Origin: Microbotryum silenes-acaulis
Lineage: Eukaryota > Basidiomycota > Microbotryomycetes > Microbotryales > Microbotryaceae
DNA length: 64,000 nucleotides
Direction of reading: 5' to 3'
Assembly (NCBI GenBank): GCA_003665825.1
Contig: QPFY01000009.1
Location: forward strand, 62,001 to 126,000
Part shown: positions 1-19,787 of the stretch, one piece after another
How positions within the stretch are numbered: the first letter of the stretch is position 1
Layout: each line of letters begins with the position of its first letter
Notes under the pieces: model-generated
The model's input: the letters and a program-made list of their open reading frames with translations, nothing else
What the model was told of the DNA's origin: nothing
Database searches by the model: none
Position numbers and translations under genes: made by a program

Positions 1-190
1 GACCGCTAATCTTCGGTAGAGAACAGATCGTCCAGCCGCACCGTGTCCGTCTCGTCAGACTGCGTCCGTGCCGCCTCACGACTTCTCCCCCCGGCCCGTC
101 CGTCGCACACTGTAGCCACGTCGACGCTCCGCCAGTAGCCCAAGCGGTCGCTACTCCCAAGTCCGAAACCTTTTCGGCTTCCACTTAACA
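1..190 (+). mobile_element. LTR-C, 3' end of a 5' LTR (partial)
   Basis: This is the distal part of a family C copia LTR, cut by the window edge. It ends in TTAACA directly before a primer-binding site, so it acts as the 5' LTR of the short element that runs to 2051. The same sequence recurs near the ends of the other C LTRs (1862-2051, 6549-6738, 12588-12777). Confidence 0.85.
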
Positions 191-202
191 GGTTATGAGC
201 CC
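191..202 (+). other. Primer-binding site of the C element (half-tRNA type)
   Basis: GGTTATGAGCCC directly abuts the LTR end. It is complementary to the anticodon arm of initiator tRNA-Met (GGGCUCAUAACC) and not to a tRNA 3' end. This is the arrangement known from Drosophila copia, which is primed by a 5' half-tRNA. That this fungal element uses the same priming is inferred. Confidence 0.7.
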
Positions 203-638
203 TGTCCGAACCACCCTGCCCCTCCCCGCCGCACCCGCCGTCTCCGCCGAGCCCACACCCGCTGAGACACGCGACGCTGCCGCCGACGCAACCGCACCAC
301 ACGCCGACAAAGCACACACGTCTGGTCCTGCCCCCGTCACCCCCACTCTCGGCGCCACCATGGACAAACGCATCGTAGGAACAAGCCTACAAGTCGATCG
401 TCCGCCGAGAGCCCCACCCCGAGCCAAGCTGCCCGCCGCCGCCTCCCCTGCGCACAACCCTGCCGCAACACGCGACACCGCCGCCAACGCTTCGCAGACG
501 CCGCCCCTCGCCACTGCACCCGTTCCCCAACCCGTCTACACCATCCGAGCCACGATCATCGAAGAACGCATTACAAGAACACGCCTTCAACCCAATGGTC
601 CGCCGAAAGCGCCAGCCCTAGGTATGTTCTCCGCCTAA
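195..638 (+). CDS. Alanine/proline-rich ORF in the internal region of a non-autonomous C element
   Basis: This 147-codon frame opens at the ATG inside the primer-binding site and is the only sizeable plus-strand frame in the 572-bp internal region (191-762). The predicted product is rich in Ala, Pro and Thr. It shows no Gag zinc knuckle, no DSG protease motif and no RT or integrase motif. Two related stretches inside it (around 361-430 and 541-620, both with CCGCCGA followed by a Pro/Ala run) suggest an internal duplication. It could be a decayed N-terminal Gag remnant or chance coding in GC-rich sequence. The element carries LTRs and a PBS but no replication enzymes, so any mobility would need proteins supplied in trans. 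Confidence 0.3.
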   Translation: MSPVRTTLPLPAAPAVSAEPTPAETRDAAADATAPHADKAHTSGPAPVTPTLGATMDKRIVGTSLQVDRPPRAPPRAKLPAAASPAHNPAATRDTAANASQTPPLATAPVPQPVYTIRATIIEERITRTRLQPNGPPKAPALGMFSA

Positions 639-1069
639 CGCTCGTTGCCACGTCGCTTTGCACCCTCGCCTCGTCATGGTCTCCTACACCGGTCACTCGT
701 CTATGCACACACCACTCGTCAACCCCTTCGTGCCCTTCTGGAAGTGTTCGAACGAGGGGGGGTGTTGAATTGCATTCTGTCAAGCCTTCGAACACTTCGA
801 CATCGGACCGCCGTTTGACGGACTTGCCCGCCTTTCGCCTCGGCGCCTCGCTCCGCGCGTCTTCGCCTCCGCAAGCCTCCACCGCGCCCCCTGTCCCTCG
901 AGCCTCGCTGCATGATCCTCGCACCCGGCCTCGTCCCTCGACCGATGTGCACCGCTCGTCAACTTGTCCACATCCCGGTCCGTCTGCCCGTCGTTGCCAG
1001 CTTTGCCTACTCTGCCATGCTCGCCACCACGCGCCTTTGCCTCTTGGCACTTTCACCTCGGCGCCTTTT

Positions 1070-1360
1070 TCGCCGCCGCGCGCCTTCGCAGCCAAGCCGC
1101 CCCCTTGTTCACCGCCCAGTTTTCGCCTCGGCGCCTCTTTCGCCGCCGCGCGCCTTCGCCTCGGCGCCTTCGCCCTCGCTGCCAAGCCGCCCCCCAGTCT
1201 TTCGCCTAGGCGCCTTCGCCTTCGGCGCCTTCGCCCTCGCTGCCAAGCCGCCCCCCAGTCTTTCGCCTAGGCGCCTTCGCCTTCGCCGCCTTCGCCGCCC
1301 CCCCCCTCCAGTCTTTCGCCTAGGCGCCTTCGCCTTCGCAGCCAAGCCGCCCCCTTGTCT
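1070..1360. repeat. GC-rich minisatellite in LTR-C
   Basis: Several imperfect tandem units carry the cores CGCCTAGGCG and GGCGCCTTCGCC followed by a GCCAAGCCGCCCCC block. CGCCTAGGCG is a perfect 10-bp palindrome repeated unit after unit. Copy number differs among the C LTRs in this window, so the tract expands and contracts. Confidence 0.75.
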
Positions 1361-1602
1361 CCGCCTCCGCGCCAGCCTGCTCAACTCACGCTCGCGCGCC
1401 GCCGCCTCCACGCCGGGACTTAGTCAGTCCGCACTCTCCAGCCTAGCCGAGCCAACGCCTCCGCCTCGCCACAGCCAGTTTGCCACCGCCGACCTCATGA
1501 CCCATCGGCCATGCAGAACATCGCCCACTCATGATGCCCGCGGTTCGCAACCTGAAGCCTGTCGTCACGGATCGCCTCACTCAACAACTCTGGATCGTGT
1601 AG

Positions 1603-11367
<9,765 letters not shown>

Positions 11368-11370
<3 letters not shown>

Positions 11371-12949
11371 GAAGAGTCCACTCTCAGCTCGACAGGGGCG
11401 CCTCGGTCGTTGCGCGCGCGCGCTAGCCCGCCCCCTTGCGGTGGCGACTTGGGCGCGCCGGCGCCGGCGGATTCGCGCGCGCGCCCGCTAGGCCGCCCCC
11501 TTGCGGTGGGGACTTAGACGCGCGCGACTGCCTCAGCCCGCCGGCGATTTCGCCCGCGGCTGACTTAGAGACGTTCATTGCCACGCGCCTGGGCCTATCC
11601 CAGCGCGGCCCCTCTTTCTGTTTCTTAGCTTCCCTCTCATCACTTCTGTTCGACGCTCAACTTTGTTGAATTGCATTCTGTCAAGCCTTCGAACACTTCG
11701 ACATCGGACCGCCGTTTGACGGACTTGCCCGCCTTTCGCCTCGGCGCCTCGCTCCGCGCGCCTTCGCCTCCGCAAGCCTCCACTGCGCCCCCTGTCCCTC
11801 GAGCCTCGCTGCGTGATCCTCGCACCCGGCCTCGTCCCTCGACCGATGTGCACCGTTCGTCAACTTGTCCACATCCCGGTCCGTCTGCCCGTCGTTGCCA
11901 GCTTTGCCTGCTCTGCCAAGCTCGCCACCACGCGCCTTTGCCTCTTGGCACTTTCACCTCGGCGCCTCTTTCGCCGCCGCGCGCCTTCGCCTCGGCGCCT
12001 TCGCCCTCGCTGCCAAGCCGCCCCCCAGTCTTTCGCCTCGGCGCCTTCGCCTTCGCAGCCAAGCCGCCCCCTTGTCTCCGCCTCCGCGCCAGCCTGTTCA
12101 ACTCACGCTCGCGCGCCGCCGTTTCCACGCCGGGACTTAGTCGATCTACCTCTCCTGTCTTGCCGAACCGTTGCCTCCGCTTAGCTACCGCCAGCTTGCC
12201 ATCACCGTCCTCATGTTCCATCGGCCATCAGAGCATCGCCCATCCATGACGCCCGTGCTTCGCAACCTGGATCTTGTCGCTACGGATTGCCTCACTCAAC
12301 AACTCTGGATCGTGTAGATAAGTTTCCCCTCGTGTCCGTCGTCCAACACGACACCTCTCTGAGCCCCAATAGCCCGCTTGTAGTTCGGCCCTTGAAGCTT
12401 CGCATAGCGCCCGCCCAGTTTGCCTTAGATCCACTGTGTGCTCCCTTGCTAGAACCTCACCCGACTCGCGCGCCCCTGTGCCTTTCTTCCTCTTCTCTAC
12501 CGCTTCCCAACATTAGCCAGGCAGCTAATCTTCGGTAGAGAACAGGTTAGTTGCAATCACACTCAACCGCTTCCCAACATTAGCTAGACCGCTAATCTTC
12601 GGTAGAGAACAGATCGTCCAGCCGCACCGTGTCCGTCTCGTCAGACCGCGTCCGTGCCGCCTCACGACTTCTCCCCCCCGGCCCGTCCGTCGCACACTGT
12701 AGCCACGTCGACGCTCCGCCAGTAGCCCAAGCGGTCGCTACTCCCAAGTCCGAAACCTTTTCGGCTTCCACTCAACAAACTTCTCCTGACAGTAGTGGTG
12801 ATCGTCTCATAGGTACGCTGAAATAGATCACTTCTGTTCGACGCTCAACTTCTCCTGACAGTAGTGGTGATCGTCTCATAGGTACGCTGAAATAGATCAC
12901 TTCTGTTCGACGCTCAACTTCTCCTGACAGTAGTGGTGATCGTCTCATA
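11368..12949 (+). mobile_element. LTR-A, third copy, split by a solo LTR-C
   Basis: LTR-A sequence starts after a long G-tract (11354-11367), is interrupted at 11664-12777, and ends at 12949 with CTCATA. Three copies of the 69-bp repeat lie at its 3' end. After 12949 the sequence switches to antisense family B coding DNA. This is not the expected continuation, so the right flank comes from a rearrangement. Confidence 0.8.
11664..12777 (+). mobile_element. Solo LTR-C in LTR-A, 1114 bp
   Basis: Perfect target duplication AACTT at 11659-11663 and 12778-12782. It begins TGTTGAATTGC and ends CTCAACA. It shows that family C was active after this family A LTR was in place. Confidence 0.9.
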
Positions 12950-15498
12950 GGTCCTCCGGCCGAGGACGTGGCGGGCGACGAAAGCGGGGCAAGCGACGGG
13001 GACGGCGAGGGGCTGATATCTGTAGAATTAAGTAAGGATCCGCCAGTGTACCCTGGGGCCACGTCAACGGCGCTCATGGCAGAATCATCAAGAGAGGATG
13101 AGACGTCCATGTGCGCCGACCTTACTAGTGGGGTCCTCGTCTTGACGGCGGGGGGGTGCGTGTCGGCGGGAATGACGAACTGACGTTCGGTGTTGTCCGC
13201 ATCGACGGGCGTGTTGACTGGGAGGCCGGGGAAGTTGTTGTCGAGGAAGGTGGCATTTCGGCCAATCACAACCTTGTTGGTAGAATGGTCGAAGAAACGG
13301 AAAGCCTTGGAGGCGAGGTCGTAACCGGTGAAGATCACGCGCGCGGCCTTGGGGTCGAGTTTGTTGTGAAGGTCCGGCGCGACCGTGAGCCAGGCCGCGC
13401 AGCCGAACGGGTGGAGGGCGGTGGCGGTGGTGCGTTGGCCGTTCCAAACGGATTCTGGAGTCTGTTTGGCCAAAGCTGAGTGTGAGCACCTGTTTTTGCA
13501 ATAAACGAAGTACGCAGCCGCTTCATCCCAAAAGGTGGCCGGCAGATGGGAGTCAGCAAGGAGGGCGAGGACGCCCTCGACAATGGAGAGATTGACACGT
13601 TCGGCACGACCGTTTTGCTGAGGTGTGTAGGGGATAGAGTATTGACGACGAATGCCCCTGGACTTGCAGAACTCCGTGAATGTGTTCGATCGGTACTCCC
13701 CGCCGTTGTCGGTGCGAAGAATCCTTAAACGCGCGTTCGTTTCTAACTCCACTTCGGCGAGCCAAGTCTGGAAGGTCGGGAAGACGTTGCTTTTGTGATC
13801 AATTGCGTATGCCCAAAGTTTGCGAGAGTGATCGTCAAGAAATGTGACAAGGTAGCGCTTCCCGGTCAATGACGGAGTGGGGAACGAAAGGACATCGCTG
13901 TGCACGAGGCCAAGTCTTTCGGGGGAATGCGACTCAGAGTCGGGAAAGGGAAGACGGTGGCCTTTGGAACCAAGGCAAGCATTGCAAACAAACTCCTCTA
14001 CGTCTTTGTCACTGTACCCGGCCCCAAACCCGTCCAGCAAACCTGCGGCGATCATCTTCTGTATAGAGGATGGGGCAAGATGGCCGAGGCAGCGGTGAAG
14101 GGTAAGCAGGGGCACGGTCGACTCAGAACGCGAGAGAAAGGCAAGCTGCTGACACTTGGTGTGATCCGCGTCCAAAAGGTAGAGACCGTCGTTAACTCTG
14201 GTACCGTGAGCAATGGCCTGGCCGTCCTTGGCGATGTCAATGCCGTCGCTGGTGAAGGCGAGTCGAACACGGTCGGTGTCGCAGAGGCGAGAGACGGAGA
14301 GGAGGTTGACGTGGAGGCCCGGCGTGTGCAGAACGCCACGCAGCGTGATCGGATGTCCGGTCTTGGCAACGAACGCTACGTCCCCCATGCCGATGGCCGT
14401 GATACCGCCGGCAATGCCGCCGATCTTGGTGTGCGCCGTCTGGCGATAAGCCGTGAATAGAGAACGATCGGCGACCATGTGTGCCGTGGCGCCCGAGTCG
14501 ACTACAAAGGCATCAGTCGGGAGTTGCCGGCGAGCGAACAGGCAGGAGGCGAAATAGCCGACGTTAGGCTGTTGAGCGGCGGGGAGAGACATGTCGTCCT
14601 GGTTGTCGTCGCCGGTGTGTTTTTGTTCGCCCCGGTGCTTGCAGTCGAGGGCCCAGTGACCTTTCTTGTGGCAGCGGCGGCAGGGGCCGGCGGGCGGGTG
14701 TGTCGCCCGTGAGGTGCAGTCGCGCAGACGGTGGCCGGGGGCGCGGCAGGCGGGGCAAGGGGAGGCGGTGGCGAGCATGGCCGAGTGTGATGACGAGAGT
14801 CCCGCCGAGCGAAGCTGGATGCGAATGCGGTCCGTCAGCGTTGTGAGTTCCGGGAGGTCGCGTTGGTTGCGCTGCTCGTCCGTGAACGTGAGTCGGAAGC
14901 TGTCGAGGCAAGATGGGACCATGGCGAGCACGTGAGTGGCGAGCACGTCGTTGAGCGAGGTTTTGGCGTCGCGGATTTCCTGCGCGATCGACATGTATTC
15001 AAGGAGCCAGGTGTCGTACGCCTCGACGGAGGCAGGCATCTTCCTGAAGTCCCAAAGGCGGGCGAACAACTCGGGGGTGCGAGTGGCGTCGTCCGGTGCG
15101 AAACGAGCCTTGAGTGCGGCAAAGATGCGTGGTGCCGACAGGTCGTCGCTGGGGATTGTGTCGAGGGTGGCTGAGACGTCGGCGGAGTCGATCGAGCCAA
15201 CGATGATTTCCCGCGCGGCGTCGTCACGGGCGGCAAGCTGGTTGGCCGTCCATGTCGGGGGGATGACACCGTCAAGAACGTAACCACGGACTTGATTTGG
15301 GAGCGCGAGACGGAGTTGATGTAACCAGTTCGTAAACGACTTAGGCCCGTCAAGACGAGCGTGCTTGGGGAACACGACTTTTGATGCGGTGGCGGTGTTT
15401 GCTTGCGTGGCAGTGACGGGCGGGGTGGCGGCGGCGGCGGCGGCAGGGGGCTGTGAGGCCTGTAGAGCGGCAAGCTGTGCCTGTAGCGTGGCGATTTG
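12950..15498 (-). pseudogene. Family B copia Gag-protease-integrase, 3' truncated
   Basis: Read on the minus strand this is the first two thirds of a Ty1/copia polyprotein. It has a Gag-like region ([16 protein letters not shown]) and two CCHC zinc knuckles ([28 protein letters not shown]). A protease motif ([11 protein letters not shown]), the GAG-pre-integrase HHCC zinc region and the integrase core ([30 protein letters not shown]) follow. It ends in the linker before RT. LTR-A joins both ends, at 12949 and at 15499, facing inward. The first Gag codons and the PBS seen at 37928-38090 are absent, because the LTR is joined directly to the codons for QIATLQAQ. The frame is open throughout, which points to a recent rearrangement rather than slow decay. 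Confidence 0.9.
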
Positions 15499-15729
15499 TA
15501 TGAGATGATCACCACTACTGTCAGGAGAGGTTGAGAGTCGAACAGAAGTGATGAGAAGGAAACTAAGAAACAGAAAGGGGGCCCGCGCTGGGATAGGCCC
15601 AGACGCGGGTGAAATCGCTGGCACGCTAAGACAGTCGCGCGTGTCCAAGTCGCCACCGCAGGGGGGCGGGCTAGCGGGCGCGCGCAACGACCGAGGCGCC
15701 CCTGTCGAGCTGAGAGTGGACTCTTCACA
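15499..15729 (-). mobile_element. LTR-A, minus orientation, 231 bp
   Basis: Both LTR ends are present (CTCATA at 15499 and TGTGAAGAG ending at 15729 on the minus strand), with one copy of the distal repeat. The flanks do not match: family B gag on one side, plus-strand family B RNase H on the other. It looks like the product of recombination between LTRs at two loci. Confidence 0.8.
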
Positions 15730-15839
15730 CGCGGTCCAGCCAAAGTTACGGGTGTGGTTGGTTATTCCGATGCGAACTGGGGTGCCTGCGTCAACACGTC
15801 CATCTCCACAATGGGCTTCGTCTTTTACTTGGCTGGTTC
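15730..15839 (+). pseudogene. Family B RNase H fragment
   Basis: About 110 bp encoding [16 protein letters not shown] and [12 protein letters not shown], the start of copia RNase H. The counterpart at 18664-18770 differs by a few bases. It is cut off by LTR-A on the left and LTR-E on the right. Confidence 0.85.
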
Positions 15840-16103
15840 TGTGAGATTGACAAACTCTTATGTTTCCTTCTCGCATCATGCCTCCTTTTCTTAGTCTCAT
15901 CTTACCTCCTTTTTGGCCTGCCTTCCACACCTAGGCTCTCTCCCTTTCCTGGGCTGGGTCCGTGCGCCTGACAAAGGTGGCAGACCCAGCCGCGCGCTCA
16001 CCCGAGCCAAATGGCTCCGCGCTTCTCTCTCTCCTGCTCAAGCAACTTCTTGGTCCGTCGATCAGAGCCTTACCACCGCTTGAGCAGTCGTCGTAACTTC
16101 ATA
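15840..16103 (+). mobile_element. LTR-E, 264 bp, mismatched flanks
   Basis: It begins TGTGAGATTGAC and ends CTTCATA, matching the minus-strand LTR at 46510-46786. The left flank is family B RNase H and the right flank is family B integrase, so no target duplication is possible. Ectopic recombination between two E LTRs inserted at different places in family B elements would give this. Confidence 0.8.
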
Positions 16104-19100
16104 AAGGCCACCGTCTTCCTTTTCCCGACTCTGAGTCGCATTCCCCCGAGAGACTTGGCCTCGTGCACAGCGATGTCCTTTCGTTCCCCACTCCGTCCTT
16201 GACCGGGAAGCGCTACCTTGTCACATTTCTTGACGACCACTCTCGCAAACTCTGGGCATACGCGATCGATCACAAAAGCGACGTCTTCCCGACCTTCCAG
16301 ACTTGGCTCGCCGAAGTGGAGTTAGAGACGAACGCGCGTTTAAGGACCCTTCGCACCGACAACGGCGGGGAGTACCAATCGAACGCATTCACGGAGTTCT
16401 GCAAGTCCAGGGGCATTCGTCGTCAATACTCTATCCCCTACACACCTCAGCAAAACGGTCGTGCCGAACGTGTCAATCTCTCCATTGTCGAGGGCGTCCT
16501 CGCCCTCCTTGCTGACTCCCATCTGCCGGCCACCTTTTGGGATGAAGCGGCTGCGTACTTCGTTTATTGCAAAAACAGGTGCTCACACTCAGCTTTGGCC
16601 AAACAGACTCCAGAATCCGTTTGGAACGGCCAACGCACCACCGCCACCGCCCTCCACCCGTTCGGCTGCGCAGCCTGGCTCACGGTCGCGCCGGACCTTC
16701 GCAACAAACTCGACCCCAAGGCCGCGCGCGTGATCTTCACCGGTTACGACCTCGCCTCCAAGGCTTTCCGTTTCTTCGACCATTCTACCAACAAGGTTGT
16801 GATTGGCCGAAATGCCACCTTCCTCGACAACGACTTCCCCAGCCTACCAATCAACACGCCCGTCGATGCGGACGACACCGAACGCCAGTTCGTCATTCCC
16901 GCCGACACACCCGCCCCCGCCGTCAAGACGAGGACCCCACTAGTAAGGTTGGCGCACATGGACGTCTCATCCTCTCTTGATGATTCTGCCATGAGCGCCG
17001 TTGACGTGGCCCCAGGGTACACTGGCGGATCCTTACTTAATTTTACAGATACCAGCCCCTCGCCGTCCCCGTCGCTTGCCCCGCTTTCGTCGCCCGCCAC
17101 GTCCTCGGCCGGGGGACCGTCCCTCGATGACTCGGACGACCCGCTTGACCTCCTCAACTCCAACACCGCGGTTCGCCTCAACCTGATGGACGTACATCGA
17201 GCCGACGACGACACCCTGGTGACGCCCGCACCCGCCATTGCCCCCGCTGAACAGCCCTCCGATGACGACTCCCCTGATGAGATCGATTTCCTCTCTCGCC
17301 ACCACCGCGCCTTCATCGCCACAGACGACGACGACCCCACCCTCGACGCCATCGAGCCCGTCAAGTCGATTACTAGCGACCCTCAGACCTGGCGTGAAGC
17401 AATGTCCAGCGACGAGCACGACATCTGGGCTCAGGCTGCCGCCGCCGAGTTCACCGCCATGCGCGACGACTTCAAGGTGTTCACCATCGAGCCTCGATCC
17501 TCCGTACCGCCGGGCGCCACTATCGTCACCTCCAAGTTCGTCTGGAAGACCAAACGCGACGCACGTGGCGAAGTCACGGGGCACAAGGCACGTCTCGTAG
17601 CGCAAGGTAACCGACAACGCAACGGCATCGACTTCTCGGAGACTTTCGCACCCGTTGCCCGTTTCTCCTCCATTCGCTGCCTCCTTGCCCTCGCCGCTGC
17701 CAATGGTTACCACGTTCATCAGGCCGACATTGACAAGGCTTACCTCCACGGCGAGCTCGATCACGATATCTGGATGACGACGCCACGGGGTTTCGACTTC
17801 CCGAGCGATAAGGTTCTCCGCCTGCGGCGCTCAATCTACGGTCTCAAGCAGGCCGGTCGCATCTGGAATCGCCACATTGACACATCACTCAGGAGTCTCG
17901 GGTACAAGGCAACGGGCACTGATCACTGCATTTACTCTCACATTGATGATCAGCAACGGCCCCATTATATCGCCTTGTATGTCGACGATCTCCTCATTGT
18001 CAGCCCCGACCTCGACGAGATCGAACGCGTCATCTCCGGCCTTGAACAGCGATACGGCGTCAAACGACTCGGCCCCGCGGAATACATCCTCGGCATCCAA
18101 ATCTGCCGCCTGGACGACGGCTCCATTGCCCTATCCCAGGAACGCTATATCATGGACGTACTCGCCCGGTTTCACTTCGACACCACGACACGCGGCGCTA
18201 CGGTGCCAATGACGCCCGGCCTCTCGCTCACGGCAGTTCCGGGTCAGGGAACAGAGCGCATTCGATCGTGGTACCTACAAGCCATTGGCTCCCTCCTGTA
18301 CATTTCCCTTGGCACTCGACCCGACATTGCCTTCGCCGTCTCGTACTTGTCCCGGTTCACCAACAACCCTGGCCGCCTGTGAGGAATCCACTCTCCACTC
18401 GGGTCAGGACTTAGGCGCGCGGAGCGAGCCGGGCGCATCGGCCCAGGACTTAGGCGCGCGCAGCGAGCCTGGCACATTGGCTCAGCCCCGAGGCTCGCTG
18501 GCTGAGGACTTGGAGCGCGCGGTTCCCTTACTGTTAGATTCCTATTCATCACTCTTGGCTATAACTACATCGCTGACGTAGTAGAGTTGATCGAATACCG
18601 CCGTCAAACACGTCCTTCGCTACCTTCGCGCCACGTACCGCGATGAGCTACTCTACGCCCGCGGCCCAGCCAAAGTTACGGGTGTGGTTGGTTATTCCGA
18701 TGCGAACTGGGGTGCCTGCGTCGACACGTCCATCTCCACAATGGGCTTCGTCTTTTACTTGGCTGGCTCCGCCGTCTCTTGGTCATCGAAGCGTCAGACT
18801 CGGGTGGCGGATTCCACCACTGATGCCAAGTACCTCGCCTTGTCGCACGCTGGTAAGGAAGCGATTTACCTTACGCAACTCCTCTCCGAGCTCCACGTTC
18901 GCCCGATCGATGCAGCTCACATCTTCACCGACAACGAGGCCGCGGCCGCCGTCGCTCACGACCCCGTTCGCACCTCCGGCACTCGACACATACGCCTCCG
19001 CGAGCATTTTGTCCGCGACATGGTCAACCGAGGCGATATCTCCCTCTCACACGTTGGCACAGCGGACATGGTTGCGGACCTATTCACCAAAGTGCTGGGT

Positions 19101-19191
19101 CCCAAGATTTTTGGTATACATTGCTATGCTCTAGGCCTCCGGACGCGGCACCCACGGCTCAAGTCTACCTCGCGTTCGCGTGGGGGGGGGG
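16104..19191 (+). pseudogene. Family B copia integrase-RT-RNase H, split by a solo LTR-B
   Basis: The coding region starts inside integrase (lost 5' of [10 protein letters not shown]). It runs through [18 protein letters not shown], the linker ([13 protein letters not shown]), RT with [11 protein letters not shown], and RNase H, to the C-terminal block [11 protein letters not shown] and the polypurine tract at 19179-19191. A solo LTR-B (18378-18597) with duplication CCGCC interrupts it between RT and RNase H. Just after that LTR a 14-nt deletion relative to 37141-37175 shifts the frame. Gag and protease are absent. The 3' LTR-B follows at 19192. Confidence 0.9.
18378..18597 (+). mobile_element. 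Solo LTR-B, 220 bp
   Basis: Target duplication CCGCC at 18373-18377 and 18598-18602. The ends are TGTGAGGAATCC and GATCGAATA. Internally it has two or three imperfect copies of a CAGGACTTAGGCGCGCG-type unit. Confidence 0.9.
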
Positions 19192-19335
19192 TGTGAGGAA
19201 TCCACTCTCCGCTCGGGTCAGGACTTAGGCGTGCGGAGCGAGCCGGGCGCATCGGCCCAGGACTTAGGCGCGCGCAGCGCGCCTGGCACATTGGCTCAGC
19301 CCCAAGGCTCGCTGGCTGAGGACTTGGGGCGCGCG
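19192..19335 (+). mobile_element. LTR-B, 3' LTR, truncated by Gypsy1
   Basis: It follows the family B polypurine tract and matches the first 144 bp of LTR-B (compare 18378-18597), then stops exactly where the Gypsy1 LTR begins. The missing distal part is not found at the far end of Gypsy1 (35477). Confidence 0.85.
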
Positions 19336-19448
19336 TGTCAGGATGACAGCAATACTCGAAGGAAGCCCCCAAGGCTATATGCGGGTAGAGTTGACTTGAC
19401 CGGATGCTTGCCTTGTTTCAAGCATCGTCGGCGTGATGGCGTAGGCGT
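19336..19448 (+). mobile_element. Gypsy1 5' LTR, proximal part
   Basis: It begins TGTCAGGATGACAGC, as does the 3' LTR at 29914. The LTR is interrupted at 19448/19449 by Copia-D and resumes at 23549, ending at 23976 with CCTGTCA. Without the insertion it is about 541 bp long. Compared with the 3' LTR it has several substitutions and lacks a block of about 24 bp near 23800, so Gypsy1 is older than the copia elements inside it. Confidence 0.9.
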
Positions 19449-19581
19449 TGTTGAATTCCATACACTCTTGCTTAGATCAATCTCCAATCCGCGCCGCGCC
19501 TGGCTAGCCGCGCCGCTTGGACCTCTCTTTGGACTTAGAGATATTTCGCACACTCGCACTGCGCGCCTCTTTAGTCTTCCC

Positions 19582-19729
19582 CCTAACGCTCCAAATTACT
19601 CCCTTACAACCCGTACTCTGTCTCGTGTACTTACTGGTTGCCGATCCAGGTTAGTTGCAATCCTAACGCTCCAAATTACTCCCTTACAACCCGTACTCTG
19701 TCTCGTGTACTTACTGGTTGCCGATCCAG
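19582..19729 (+). repeat. 68-bp duplication in LTR-D with a GT...AG spacer
   Basis: A 68-bp block ending GCCGATCCAG occurs at 19582-19649 and 19662-19729. Position 19650 starts GTTAGTTGCAAT, so 19650-19729 (80 nt) begins GT and ends CAG. The 15 bases AGGTTAGTTGCAATC also occur at the same place in LTR-C, an otherwise different LTR. The 3' LTR repeats the arrangement (23369-23516). Confidence 0.75.
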
Positions 19730-19756
19730 TCCCCTCTCGAGACATACGGTTTAACA

Positions 19757-19768
19757 GGTTATGAGCCC
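19757..19768 (+). other. Primer-binding site of Copia-D (half-tRNA type)
   Basis: GGTTATGAGCCC follows the LTR end without a gap and is complementary to the initiator tRNA-Met anticodon arm. It is the same sequence as in the C and G elements. Confidence 0.75.
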
Positions 19769-19787
19769 GAGCTAAAGCTGCTCCACG